Below, piece after piece: positions 16,323 through 26,737 of a stretch of 64,000 nucleotides of DNA; the stretch's first letter is position 1, and each line of letters starts with the position of its first letter. The notes under the pieces were generated by a model. It was not told where the DNA came from and searched no databases. It worked only from the letters and a program-made list of their open reading frames with translations. Source of the stretch: an uncultured Lachnospiraceae bacterium (lineage in GTDB: Bacteria > Bacillota > Clostridia > Lachnospirales > Lachnospiraceae); assembly GCA_947652735.1 (NCBI GenBank), contig CANTEG010000006.1:1-64000 (forward strand), written 5' to 3'. The position numbers and the translations under genes were made by a program.

Positions 16323-18743
16323 ATGAATAAAGAGTTATTTCGAAAATTAATAGAACAAAAATTTATATTTTTGGATGGTGCCACAGGCAGTAACCTGATT
16401 GATGCAGGTATGCCGGTAGGTGTATGTCCTGAAAAATGGATACTTGAGCATCCGAGAGAACTTATAAAACTTCAAAGGGAATATATAAAGGCAGGAAGCA
16501 GCATAGTGCTTGCACCTACATTTACAGCGAACAGAATCAAGCTTGCCGAGTATGGTTTGGAAAACGATATTGTATCAATCAATCAGGGGCTTGTTGCCCT
16601 TTCCAAGAAGGCAGTTGCCGAGGAGGGATACCGGGCATATGTTGCGGGAGACATGACAATGACAGGAAGACAGCTTGAGCCTGTCGGAGATATGCCTCTT
16701 GAGGAGCTGATTGACGTATATAAGGAGCAGGCAGCCATTTTGGTTGACGCAGGGGTGGATTTGTTTATAGTAGAGACGATGATGAGTCTTGCAGAAGCGA
16801 GAGCTGCACTGATTGCCATAAAGGAAACCTGCGACCTTCCTGTTATGGTGAGTATGACATTTAATGAGGACGGAAAAACTCTCTTTGGAACAACACCTGA
16901 GGCAGCCGTGGTTGTACTTCAATCTTTGGGTGCCGATGCAGTTGGTCTTAATTGTTCAACAGGGCCTGAGGAAATGCGCGGTTTGGTTGAAAAAATGATG
17001 CTGTATGCAAAGGTACCTGTTTTTGCAAAGCCGAACAATGGAATGCCACAGCTTGTTGACGGTACCACAAAATATACAATGACTCCGGGCGAGTTTGCAG
17101 AACACGGGGTGAATTTGGTTGATGCAGGAGTCAGCATAATAGGCGGATGCTGCGGAACGAAGCCGAAGCATATTGAAGCATTAAAAAGAAGAGTAAAAAA
17201 TGGTATATATGCGGATGATGAGCCACTTTATCCAAGGGCTGTTGCCAGTGAGGGGCTTGCTGTACCAATAGATATTGATTCACGATTTTTAATCATAGGT
17301 GAAAAAATAAATCCTACGGGCAAACGTGCCTTTCAGGAGGAATTGAGACAGGGAAAGCTTGACAAGGCAGTACAGTTTGCCGAAACACAGACTGCCTGTG
17401 GGGCAGACATTCTTGATGTTAACATGGGCGTAAATGGAATAGATGAATGCGAAATGATGCAGGAAGCAATCAAGCAGGCGATATCAGTTACTGACAGACC
17501 CCTTTGCATTGACTCAAGCCATATTCATGTTATTGAAGCTGCTTTAAGGCTTTATCCGGGACGTGCAATCATAAATTCAATATCATATGAGGAAAAGAAA
17601 TGCCGTCCGCTTATGAAAATTGCAGCAAAGTATGGGGCAATGTGTATTTTGCTTCCGCTTTCGGACGATGGAATACCTGAAACGCTTGAGGAGAGAAAGG
17701 ACATTATCAATAAACTGATTGCTGTTGCCGAGGAGGAGGGCGTTTCTAAGGACAGCTTGATTGTGGATGGTCTGGTTGCTACAGTTGCAACGGACGGTAG
17801 GGCAGCATTTCTTGCAATGGATACTATTGATTATTGCAAAAATGAACTTGGTCTACCAACGGTATGCGGATTATCCAATATTTCATTCGGGTTGCCTGAG
17901 AGAATCAATGTAAATACTGCATTCCTTACAATGGCAATATCAAAGGGACTTACAATGGCTATCTGTAATCCTGAGCAGTCATCCCTTGTAAATGCAGTTT
18001 ATGCAACGGATATGCTTTTGAATAAAAAGGGAGCAGATATTCATTATGTTGAAAAAGTGATTCCTATGGCGGTTGTTGAAAAAGGAAAGGACGAGTCTTC
18101 AGACAGTAAAGCAGGTATCGAGGGAAGCAAAATATTTGTGGATGTGGTCAAGGGAAATAAGTCGTCGATATTAGATGATTTAAAGGAGGCAATCGCTTCA
18201 GGTGAAAAGCCACAGGGCATCATAGACAAGGAACTGATTCCTGCCATAAACAAGGTAGGCGATTTATTTGAAAAAAAGGTTTATTTTCTTCCACAGCTTA
18301 TTGCAGGCGCTACAGTTATGGATATGGCAGTAGAATATTTAACACCGCTTCTTTCAAACAAAAAAAAGAAAGCAAAGGGCACGGTTGTCATGGCAACGGT
18401 GGAGGGAGATATACACGATATAGGAAAAAATCTTGTAATTCTCATGTTGAAAAACTATGGTTACAATGTTGTTGACCTTGGCAAGGATGTTTCTGCGGAT
18501 GTTATACTTGCAGCAGCAAAGGAGCATGATGCACAAATTATAGGCCTGTCAGCACTGATGACAACAACAATGATGCGCATGAAGGAGATTTGTGACAGGG
18601 TAAGAAATGAAAAATTACCTTACAAAGTAATTATTGGCGGAGCTGTCGTATCACAAAATTTTGCCGACGAAATAGGAGCACATGGATATTCAAAGGATGC
18701 CAATGATGCGGTGAAGGTAGTGGAGAGACTATTGACAGACTAA
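16323..18743 (+). CDS. metH: Cobalamin-dependent methionine synthase without reactivation domain
   Basis: An 806-residue cytoplasmic enzyme transferring a methyl group from methyltetrahydrofolate to homocysteine. Domains: homocysteine S-methyltransferase (about 1-290), with zinc-ligand cysteines in GLNCSTG (about 211) and GGCCG (about 276-277); pterin-binding (about 315-570); B12-binding helical cap (about 590-675); and Rossmann B12 domain (about 685-806), with the axial histidine in GDIHDIGKN. Full-length enzymes such as E. coli MetH are about 1,200 residues; the AdoMet-binding reactivation domain is absent here and the frame ends cleanly at a stop. Another protein must restore oxidised cobalamin. 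The upstream gap is only 25 nt. Confidence 0.93.
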   Translation: MNKELFRKLIEQKFIFLDGATGSNLIDAGMPVGVCPEKWILEHPRELIKLQREYIKAGSSIVLAPTFTANRIKLAEYGLENDIVSINQGLVALSKKAVAEEGYRAYVAGDMTMTGRQLEPVGDMPLEELIDVYKEQAAILVDAGVDLFIVETMMSLAEARAALIAIKETCDLPVMVSMTFNEDGKTLFGTTPEAAVVVLQSLGADAVGLNCSTGPEEMRGLVEKMMLYAKVPVFAKPNNGMPQLVDGTTKYTMTPGEFAEHGVNLVDAGVSIIGGCCGTKPKHIEALKRRVKNGIYADDEPLYPRAVASEGLAVPIDIDSRFLIIGEKINPTGKRAFQEELRQGKLDKAVQFAETQTACGADILDVNMGVNGIDECEMMQEAIKQAISVTDRPLCIDSSHIHVIEAALRLYPGRAIINSISYEEKKCRPLMKIAAKYGAMCILLPLSDDGIPETLEERKDIINKLIAVAEEEGVSKDSLIVDGLVATVATDGRAAFLAMDTIDYCKNELGLPTVCGLSNISFGLPERINVNTAFLTMAISKGLTMAICNPEQSSLVNAVYATDMLLNKKGADIHYVEKVIPMAVVEKGKDESSDSKAGIEGSKIFVDVVKGNKSSILDDLKEAIASGEKPQGIIDKELIPAINKVGDLFEKKVYFLPQLIAGATVMDMAVEYLTPLLSNKKKKAKGTVVMATVEGDIHDIGKNLVILMLKNYGYNVVDLGKDVSADVILAAAKEHDAQIIGLSALMTTTMMRMKEICDRVRNEKLPYKVIIGGAVVSQNFADEIGAHGYSKDANDAVKVVERLLTD

Positions 18744-18794
18744 GTCTAAATGGTTAAAATAAGGTCTAATAGGACGAAAGGTGGATACATAAAT

Positions 18795-19280
18795 ATGAGG
18801 AAGATGGTATTATCATTGTTAGTAGACAACACTTCAGGTGTTTTGAGCAGAGTATCCGGTATGTTTAGCCGCAGAGGATATAATATTGACAGCTTATCAG
18901 TGGGTGTTACGGAGGATCCTAAGTACTCACGTATGACTGTTGCCGTCAGCGGTGATGACAGAATTCTTAGTCAGATTCAAAAACAGCTTCTTAAGCTTGA
19001 GGATGTGATAGCAATTAAGGAGCTTAAGGATGGGGCCTCCGTATGCCGTGAACTTCTTCTTGTAAAGATAAAGGCATCTTTGGAGGAGAGACAGCAGATT
19101 ATTTCGTTGACAAATGTGTTCCGGGCAAATGTTGTTGACGTGTCTTCGGACTCCGTTATGATTGAGATAACAGGAAATGTAAACAAAATAGAAGCTTTTA
19201 TATCATTGTTGGATGGATTCCAGATTGATGAGATGGTTCGTACAGGACTTACAGGTCTTACAAGAGGAAATGGTGAGTAA
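18795..19280 (+). CDS. ilvN: Acetolactate synthase small (regulatory) subunit
   Basis: A 161-residue regulatory subunit for the first common step of branched-chain amino acid synthesis. The N-terminal ACT domain (LSLLVDNTSGVLSRVSGMFSRR then GYNIDSL) is the valine-sensing module; the C-terminal half matches the ALS_ss_C domain. I chose ATG 18795, with GAAAGGTGG upstream, over ATG 18750. The catalytic ilvB gene, usually just upstream, is absent; metH is there instead. It precedes ilvC by 76 nt, so the pair is probably co-transcribed. Confidence 0.93.
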   Translation: MRKMVLSLLVDNTSGVLSRVSGMFSRRGYNIDSLSVGVTEDPKYSRMTVAVSGDDRILSQIQKQLLKLEDVIAIKELKDGASVCRELLLVKIKASLEERQQIISLTNVFRANVVDVSSDSVMIEITGNVNKIEAFISLLDGFQIDEMVRTGLTGLTRGNGE

Positions 19281-19302
19281 ATCACCAGCTATATACGATG
19301 TC

Positions 19303-19320
19303 ATTACTTTAGAAAGTAAT
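19303..19320 (+). other. Small hairpin between ilvN and ilvC
   Basis: ATTACTTT and AAAGTAAT are perfectly complementary around AG, giving a 6-7 bp stem after loop strain. No T run follows at once, so it is not a clear terminator. It could stabilise or pause the transcript between the two genes. Confidence 0.35.
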
Positions 19321-19344
19321 AACTATAAATTTTAATTTTTCTAG

Positions 19345-20382
<1,038 letters not shown>

Positions 20383-20440
20383 AAATATTCATAATATTTA
20401 AAATAAAGGATATCATAACTTTATAAACATCAAAGGATAT

Positions 20441-20473
20441 GGGGGACATTATTTAAAAGATGTCCCCTTTTTG
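20441..20473 (+). terminator. Intrinsic terminator after ilvC
   Basis: GGGGACA (20442-20448) and TGTCCCC (20461-20467) form a 7-bp GC-rich stem, with a T run at 20468-20472. It separates ilvC from the following transpeptidase gene. Confidence 0.88.
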
Positions 20474-20493
20474 TCACTATGGAGGTAACCAAT

Positions 20494-21561
20494 ATGAATA
20501 ATAAAATTAAGAAAATAATTATATTAGGTGGAATGCTATTAAGCGGAATTCTATTCGTATTGGGGTTTACCAATGCAGACGCAGAGATTACAATTAAAAA
20601 AAAGGATAACCGGCAGGAAATAAAAACAGAAAAGACAGTGAAAGCCGAAAAGACGGTGGAAACGGCAAAAACGTTAGAAAAGGCAAAGACGGGAAAAGCG
20701 GTAAAGCGGAAGGGCTGGTATACTGCAAAAAGCGGAAGAAAATATTATTATAAAGCAGACGGAACACCAGTGAAAAATCGTGCATACAGAATAAATGGGA
20801 ATTTATACCTATTTAGCAAGTCAGGCATACTATGTACAAAGCCAGGGTTTAAAACATTAAACGGGAAAAGATATTATCTTAGAAAAAATGGTACACTTGC
20901 GGTAGGCTACCGAAAAATAGGTGATGATTATTATTATTTCAGCAAGACGGGTGTAATGTATAAAAATAGATGGGCATATGCAAGAGGCTACAAATTTTAT
21001 TTTGGAAAAAACGGAAAAAGACTGACGGATGTAGATGCAGTACTGGGAAAACGAAGCTCATACAGCATAGAGGTCAATAAAACAAAAAATACCGTTACCA
21101 TATATGCAAAGGATGGAAACAAGGGATATACCATTCCCGTAAAAACATTTGTGTGTTCCACAGGTGACAGCACCCCTACAGGTGTATTTTCCACACCGTA
21201 CAAGTACAGATGGCTAGGTCTTGTGGGACCGTGCTGGGGACAATGGTGTACACAGATACAGGGAAATTACCTGTTCCATTCCGAGTGCTATACTGAGCCA
21301 AATGATAACAATTCGCTTGATGTTGCGGAATATAACAAAATAGGAACAACCTGCTCGCATGGATGTATAAGATTAAGGGCAGGAGATGCAAAGTGGATAT
21401 ATGATAACTGTTCCTTAGGCACAAAAGTAACTATTTTTACCAGCAATAAAAACGGACCATTTCCAAAGCCGACGGAAAAAAAGTTGAAATCGTGGCATAC
21501 ATGGGACCCTACGGACCCTGATATGATGTATAAATGCCGACAGTCAGGGTGCAGGCATTAA
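20494..21561 (+). CDS. Secreted L,D-transpeptidase with cell-wall-binding repeats
   Basis: A 355-residue exported protein. It has a signal peptide (about 1-30); a linker rich in Lys, Glu and Thr with near-repeats of EKTVKAEKTVE (about 40-70); and choline-binding-type aromatic repeats (about 75-180) with the WY.....YYYK.DG and FSK.G patterns that bind wall polymers. A YkuD domain follows (about 195-330) with catalytic SHGCIRL, Cys near 290, and upstream FHSE. I chose ATG 20494 because GGAGG lies at 20481-20485, inside the alternative start at 20479. It is the second YkuD enzyme in the window and differs from the first by carrying wall-binding repeats instead of a membrane anchor. Confidence 0.88.
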   Translation: MNNKIKKIIILGGMLLSGILFVLGFTNADAEITIKKKDNRQEIKTEKTVKAEKTVETAKTLEKAKTGKAVKRKGWYTAKSGRKYYYKADGTPVKNRAYRINGNLYLFSKSGILCTKPGFKTLNGKRYYLRKNGTLAVGYRKIGDDYYYFSKTGVMYKNRWAYARGYKFYFGKNGKRLTDVDAVLGKRSSYSIEVNKTKNTVTIYAKDGNKGYTIPVKTFVCSTGDSTPTGVFSTPYKYRWLGLVGPCWGQWCTQIQGNYLFHSECYTEPNDNNSLDVAEYNKIGTTCSHGCIRLRAGDAKWIYDNCSLGTKVTIFTSNKNGPFPKPTEKKLKSWHTWDPTDPDMMYKCRQSGCRH

Positions 21562-21572
21562 GTGGTAATACC

Positions 21573-21600
21573 TTGACACGATGCCGTCAATATTTATATT
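21573..21600 (+). promoter_or_regulatory. Putative promoter for the chemotaxis receptor
   Basis: TTGACA (21573-21578) and TATATT (21595-21600) lie 16 bp apart, about 80 nt before the receptor's start codon. No clear sigma-28 (flagellar) promoter was found in this gap. Confidence 0.45.
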
Positions 21601-21679
21601 GAAATTTGGGGTATGATTTGGTAAAATTGAAGTAGCTTATTTTGACATAAGAATTTATAATGCGAAGGAGATATTATGC

Positions 21680-23377
21680 ATGGATGATAAGATTAATGTT
21701 CTTGGGTCAACGAGGACGAAAATTACTTTGGCACAGGTTTTTCTGATTCTTGTCTCAGGACTTGTGATGTATTTTACATTCAATGTAAATGTAAAAAAAT
21801 CAATTAAGGATGTAAACAAAAATTACATTCAGGATTTAGCAATTTCTTATGGAAAGAGTGTAGATTCTGAAATAGGATTTCACGGGTTAGAGGACGCATT
21901 GTCTGTTGATTCCCTGGGTAATCTTTTGGCTGATAAGGGATTACAGGGAGTATCAAGCAGCTATATTTATGTTGTATCTCCTGATGGAACCATGCTTTAT
22001 CATCCTACAGCAGATAAAATAGGAAAGCCAGTTGAAAATGCGGCTGTGAAACAGACGGTAGCAGATATCAGTGCAGGTAAAAAGGTACAAAATGCTGTTA
22101 TCAGCTATGAATTTAAAGGTTCACAAAAATATGCGGGTGTATATGTAAATGAAGAACAACAGTACATACTTGTCTGTACCGCTGATGAGGACGAGCTTTT
22201 AGGCTCCATTAAGGACATATCAAAAAGCGGTCTTTTGAGACTTGTTCTCGTAGTTATTTTTGGCTTGGGTGTAGGTGCTCTTTTCTCAGCGCTTATATTT
22301 AAGCCTATCAATGATATTTCAAAGTTTACGGTGAAAGCATCAACCATGGATCTTACTATGGATAGTGAGCAGCAAAGATTGAATGGACGCCATGATGAGA
22401 GCGGCAGGATGAGCAGGGCACTTTCTAAGCTGTTGGAAGAAATGCAGGCTGTTGTCGGTGATATTAAGACAAGAAGTGATAACGTAATGAATGCAGCGGA
22501 CGCGCTGAATGTAGACGCAAACGAAACCACAACAACAATGGAGCAGGTTGAAAATGCCGTAAATGATATCGCACAGGGAGCTTCTTCCCAGGCTGAGGAA
22601 ACCCAGAAAGCGACAGAGAATGTTATGGTTATGGGTAACATGGTACATGAGACCAATGACGAGGTTAACAAGCTTCTGAAGTATGCTGAGGGAATGAAAG
22701 AGTCCACGGATTACGCAAAGAATATTCTTGCCAGACTGAATGAGGTCAACAAGAAGGCTGAGGAATATATTGACGTAATAGCAAATCAGACTAATACTAC
22801 AAATGAGTCTGCACTTAGAATCAGTGAGGCTACAAAGCTTATCACCTCTATTGCAGAGGAGACAAACCTTCTTTCATTGAATGCGTCAATTGAGGCAGCA
22901 CGTGCAGGTGAGCAGGGCAGAGGCTTTGCAGTTGTTGCTGCTGAAATACAGAAGCTGGCAGAACAGTCAAACGAGTCTGCAAGACAGATAGAAGATATTA
23001 TACAGGTGCTTCTTTCCGATTCGGAAAAAGCAGTTGAGACAATGTATGACGTTAAGGAAATCATTCGTGCACAGAGTGAGCAGGTGGAACAGACTGACAC
23101 TGCATTTGACCAGATTAATGATGGTGTAAGCTATTCTATTGATGGAATTAACCGTATATCCGTTAAGACGGAAATGCTTGATGAGGCAAGAGTCAATGTT
23201 GTAGATGTTGTACAGAATCTTACGGCTATTGCAGAGGAAAATGCTGCAAGTGCAGAGGAGACATCTGCATCTGTATGTGAGGTTACATCAATTGTTGAGG
23301 ATATTTCCTGCAAATCAACTGCACTCAAGGAGATTGCACAGGAGCTTGATAAGAGTATGGATATTTTCAAACTCTAA
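21680..23377 (+). CDS. Methyl-accepting chemotaxis protein
   Basis: A 565-residue membrane chemoreceptor. It has a first transmembrane helix (about 15-35) and a single-Cache-type sensor domain outside the cell (about 40-185, with [13 protein letters not shown] and GKPVEN). A second helix (about 188-208), a HAMP region and a cytoplasmic coiled-coil signalling domain follow. The highly conserved hairpin tip is present ([19 protein letters not shown]), which contacts CheA and CheW. ATG 21680 has AAGGAG 9 nt upstream; an ATG at 21676 is out of frame and stops at once. No other chemotaxis gene is near, so it is an isolated receptor. It implies the organism is motile. Confidence 0.93.
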   Translation: MDDKINVLGSTRTKITLAQVFLILVSGLVMYFTFNVNVKKSIKDVNKNYIQDLAISYGKSVDSEIGFHGLEDALSVDSLGNLLADKGLQGVSSSYIYVVSPDGTMLYHPTADKIGKPVENAAVKQTVADISAGKKVQNAVISYEFKGSQKYAGVYVNEEQQYILVCTADEDELLGSIKDISKSGLLRLVLVVIFGLGVGALFSALIFKPINDISKFTVKASTMDLTMDSEQQRLNGRHDESGRMSRALSKLLEEMQAVVGDIKTRSDNVMNAADALNVDANETTTTMEQVENAVNDIAQGASSQAEETQKATENVMVMGNMVHETNDEVNKLLKYAEGMKESTDYAKNILARLNEVNKKAEEYIDVIANQTNTTNESALRISEATKLITSIAEETNLLSLNASIEAARAGEQGRGFAVVAAEIQKLAEQSNESARQIEDIIQVLLSDSEKAVETMYDVKEIIRAQSEQVEQTDTAFDQINDGVSYSIDGINRISVKTEMLDEARVNVVDVVQNLTAIAEENAASAEETSASVCEVTSIVEDISCKSTALKEIAQELDKSMDIFKL

Positions 23378-23404
23378 ACAAAATATATGATATCGTTCTT
23401 ATAT

Positions 23405-23434
23405 GGGCTGTTGCACTTTTGCGGCAGCCCTTTC
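23405..23434 (+). terminator. Intrinsic terminator after the chemoreceptor
   Basis: GGGCTG and CAGCCC pair, extended by an imperfect TTGC/GCGG region, and are followed by a short TTT run. It is less regular than others in the window but well placed 27 nt after the stop codon. Confidence 0.65.
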
Positions 23435-23528
23435 AAGTTGTATTTTTAGTGATTTTATGGTATGTTTATCATTATTGGGTACAATTAATTTTGTATGAAA
23501 AAACCTGTTAAAAAGGAGGGCTCGTTGA

Positions 23529-24065
23529 ATGACATGCTTAGAAGCGCAATCAAATATTTTGTCATTTGTAGAAGAACAGCTTCCGGAAGATAAAAAGGTA
23601 GAGTTTGTAAAGCATATGAGGCATTGCAGTAACTGTAAAGAGGAACTTGAGATATATTATACCCTGATAGTTGGTATGCGACAGCTCGATAACAATGAGG
23701 AACTGTCACTGGATTTTAAATACAGACTTGATGAGGAACTTACACGAATTGAAAATAAGGCGAAAAAGGCAAAACGGTTTAAGGTTTCGTCATTTAGCAT
23801 TGTGTTTACATTTATGGTTGTTGTGATGTTTTTCTTTTATAGCAGATGTCTTCTTAAGGTGTATAACATTGAACAGTTTATGAAAAAGCAGGCACAGGGA
23901 GAGACATATTTTTATGATGAATTTGGTGAGTATCTGAGTGTTTGCCGTGATGATGCAGTTGCAAGGAAAATTCGGGAAAATACACAGGAAAAATTGACCT
24001 TCTATGACAAAATCAGAATATATAATACGGTGAATAGTTTTATAATCATACAGGAACAGGAATAA
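23529..24065 (+). CDS. Membrane protein with zf-HC2 (anti-sigma-like) zinc finger
   Basis: A 178-residue protein with an N-terminal zinc-binding motif (Cys3, then HMRHCSNC near residues 29-36) of the zf-HC2/ZAS type found in anti-sigma factors. A single transmembrane helix follows (about 83-103), with a C-terminal outer region of about 75 residues. Anti-sigma factors of this type hold an ECF sigma factor at the membrane, but no sigma gene is adjacent: upstream is a chemoreceptor with a terminator and downstream is polA, 18 nt away. The start follows AAGGAGGG. The target is unknown; it could also be a plain membrane protein using the fold structurally. Confidence 0.75.
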   Translation: MTCLEAQSNILSFVEEQLPEDKKVEFVKHMRHCSNCKEELEIYYTLIVGMRQLDNNEELSLDFKYRLDEELTRIENKAKKAKRFKVSSFSIVFTFMVVVMFFFYSRCLLKVYNIEQFMKKQAQGETYFYDEFGEYLSVCRDDAVARKIRENTQEKLTFYDKIRIYNTVNSFIIIQEQE

Positions 24066-24083
24066 ATAATGGAGGTCATAAGG

Positions 24084-26717
24084 ATGAATAAGCTTTTATT
24101 GGTAGACGGAAACAGTATTTTAAACAGGGCATTTTACGGGCTTCCTGAACTTACAACAAAGGACGGGAGACATACAAATGCGGTTCTGGGATTTTTAAAT
24201 ATAATTTTAAAAGTCATTGACGAGGAGGAGGCAACGAATTTATGCGTTGCCTTTGATGTAAAGAAAAAGAACTTCAGACATGATATGTATGAGGCGTATA
24301 AGGGAACAAGAAAGCCTATGCCGGACGAGCTAAGGGAGCAGCTTCCGATTATTAAGGAGGTTCTTAAGGCGATGAACGTGGCTACCGTGGAACAGGAGGG
24401 CTATGAGGCAGATGATTTGCTTGGAACCATGTCAAGAATGGGACAGGCACAGGGCTATAAGGTTACAGTATTGTCGGGAGACCGTGACTTACTGCAACTT
24501 GCAACCGAGGATATTCTGATAAGAATTCCAAAAACGAAAGCAGGAAAAACGGTAATAGAAAATTATTATGCCGATGACGTGAAAACTCTGTACGGAGTTG
24601 ACCCAATTACGTTTATTGATATGAAAGGGCTTATGGGTGATACGTCTGACAATATTCCGGGAGTACCTGGGGTAGGAGAGAAAACGGCAAAAAAGCTGCT
24701 TGTGGAATACGGCTCTCTGGATGGGATCTATGACTCAATTGACGGCATGAAGAAAAGCAAGCTAAAGGATAACCTGTGTGAATTTAAGGAGCAGGCATAT
24801 CTTTCAAAGCAGCTCGCCACAATCAAGCTTGACTGCCAGATTGACATAGACCTTAAGGATAGTGCGTACATTGATCCGTTTAATACCACTTCCTTTGAAC
24901 TGTTTAAGGAATTGGAATTTAAAAGTCTCATGAATAGATTTGATGCTGATGACAGGGCAAATGACAGCATGAAAATGGATGTTGTTCTTGTGGAGGACTT
25001 TGATGCTTACAATGACCTGATGCAACAGGCGCAAAAAGCAGGTTTGATTGGATTTTCTTATATTGAGGCACATGGCAGGACAATCGGTGCTTCCGTATGT
25101 CTTGATAAAGAAAAGGCGTATATTATAAAATTTATTAATTTCATTTCTGACAACCTGTTTGCAGAGGGGCTTTTATCTCTTTGCAAGGCGGGGCACGCAA
25201 TGTGTTGTTTGGATGTTAAGTCGCAGCTTCCGTATGTGGAGCTTTGCGAAGATTATAATATATTTGACTGTGGGATTGCAGCATATCTGCTTAATCCATT
25301 AAAGGATAAGTACGAATATGATGATATTGCAGATACATTTCTTGGTGTGTCTGTAAAAGAAAAAAAAGAGCTTATAGGCAAGAAACCGATTGATGACAGT
25401 TCCTTTGATGATAAGGAGATTATGGAATATTTTGCATATTTGTCTGTTGTACCTGCAATGGCTGCGGATAAAATAAAGGACAGACTTATTGAGTGCAAGA
25501 TGGATAAGCTTTACACCGATATAGAGTATCCATGTGTATTTTCTCTTTATGATATGGAAAGAAACGGAATCAGGGTTGATAAGGCAGGGCTTCAGGTATA
25601 TGGTGACAGGTTAAAGGATAGAATCGCACAAATTACAACGGAAATATATGAGCTTTGCGGATGTGAGTTTAACATTAATTCTACAAAACAGCTTGGAGAG
25701 ATTTTGTTTGAAAAATTAGGATTAAAGAGTGGAAAGAAGACAAAGACAGGATACTCAACAAATGTTGAGGTACTGGAAAAAATAGCAGGAGAGCATCCGG
25801 TCATCCCGCTTATTTTGGAATACAGACAGCTTACAAAGCTTAACTCCACCTATGTGGAGGGTTTATCTGTGTTTATCGGGGAGGACGGAAGAATACACGG
25901 AAAGTTTAACCAGACAGTTACTGCTACGGGAAGAATAAGCTCCACGGAACCGAATTTGCAGAATATTCCCACAAGGCTTCCATTGGGCAGGGAAATACGA
26001 AAAGTATTTGTGCCTGAGGACGGATATACATTTTTGGATGCTGATTACTCGCAGATAGAGCTTCGGGTGCTTGCCCATTTGTCAGGAGATGCGACTCTTA
26101 TAGATGCATATAATAAAGACTCGGATATCCATGCAATCACTGCGTCGGAGGTTTTTGACGTGCCGATCAATGAGGTTGACGACCTTATGAGGCGAAAGGC
26201 AAAGGCTGTTAATTTTGGTATTGTATACGGAATCAGTTCCTTTGGTCTTGGACAGGATTTGGATATATCCAGAAAAGAGGCGGAGGGGTATATACAAAAG
26301 TATTTTGACACATACGGAAAGGTCAAGGAATTTCTTGATAAAACCGTCACGGATGCCAAGAAAAACGGTTATACACTTACAATGTTTAACAGGAGAAGAC
26401 CGATTCCTGAGCTTGCATCGTCAAATTTTATGACAAAAAAATTTGGTGAGCGTGCAGCAATGAATTCACCTGTCCAAGGTACTGCTGCGGACATCATTAA
26501 GATAGCAATGATAAGGGTAAATAAAGAGCTTAAAAACAGAAAGCTAAAGTCTAGGCTTGTACTGCAAATTCACGATGAGCTTCTTGTGGAAACCCATTTG
26601 GATGAGCTTGATGAGGTAAAGGAAATTATGGTGTCAAACATGATGGCGGCAGCGTCACTTGCCGTTAATCTCATTGTTGACATTCACAGCGGAAACAGTT
26701 GGTTTGAAGCAAAATAA
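24084..26717 (+). CDS. polA: DNA polymerase I
   Basis: An 877-residue repair and Okazaki-fragment-processing polymerase. Residues 1-290 form the 5'-3' exonuclease domain (LLVDGNSILNRAFY, GYEADDLLGT, GVPGVGEKTA). About 310-480 is a 3'-5' exonuclease-like domain lacking the usual D-x-E and other metal ligands, so proofreading is probably lost, as in several Firmicute enzymes. About 490-877 is the family A polymerase, with motif A DADYSQIELR, motif B RRKAKAVNFGIVYG and motif C QIHDELL. ATG 24084 is preferred because GGAGG (24071-24075) sits within the longer reading frame that starts at 24069. It leads an operon with coaE. Confidence 0.96.
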   Translation: MNKLLLVDGNSILNRAFYGLPELTTKDGRHTNAVLGFLNIILKVIDEEEATNLCVAFDVKKKNFRHDMYEAYKGTRKPMPDELREQLPIIKEVLKAMNVATVEQEGYEADDLLGTMSRMGQAQGYKVTVLSGDRDLLQLATEDILIRIPKTKAGKTVIENYYADDVKTLYGVDPITFIDMKGLMGDTSDNIPGVPGVGEKTAKKLLVEYGSLDGIYDSIDGMKKSKLKDNLCEFKEQAYLSKQLATIKLDCQIDIDLKDSAYIDPFNTTSFELFKELEFKSLMNRFDADDRANDSMKMDVVLVEDFDAYNDLMQQAQKAGLIGFSYIEAHGRTIGASVCLDKEKAYIIKFINFISDNLFAEGLLSLCKAGHAMCCLDVKSQLPYVELCEDYNIFDCGIAAYLLNPLKDKYEYDDIADTFLGVSVKEKKELIGKKPIDDSSFDDKEIMEYFAYLSVVPAMAADKIKDRLIECKMDKLYTDIEYPCVFSLYDMERNGIRVDKAGLQVYGDRLKDRIAQITTEIYELCGCEFNINSTKQLGEILFEKLGLKSGKKTKTGYSTNVEVLEKIAGEHPVIPLILEYRQLTKLNSTYVEGLSVFIGEDGRIHGKFNQTVTATGRISSTEPNLQNIPTRLPLGREIRKVFVPEDGYTFLDADYSQIELRVLAHLSGDATLIDAYNKDSDIHAITASEVFDVPINEVDDLMRRKAKAVNFGIVYGISSFGLGQDLDISRKEAEGYIQKYFDTYGKVKEFLDKTVTDAKKNGYTLTMFNRRRPIPELASSNFMTKKFGERAAMNSPVQGTAADIIKIAMIRVNKELKNRKLKSRLVLQIHDELLVETHLDELDEVKEIMVSNMMAAASLAVNLIVDIHSGNSWFEAK

Positions 26718-26737
26718 AAATATATTTGGGGAAGCAG

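Noticed and set aside
22105-22707. A 200-codon open frame on the minus strand
   Set aside because: It is the shadow of the chemoreceptor gene, with biased composition and no ribosome-binding site.
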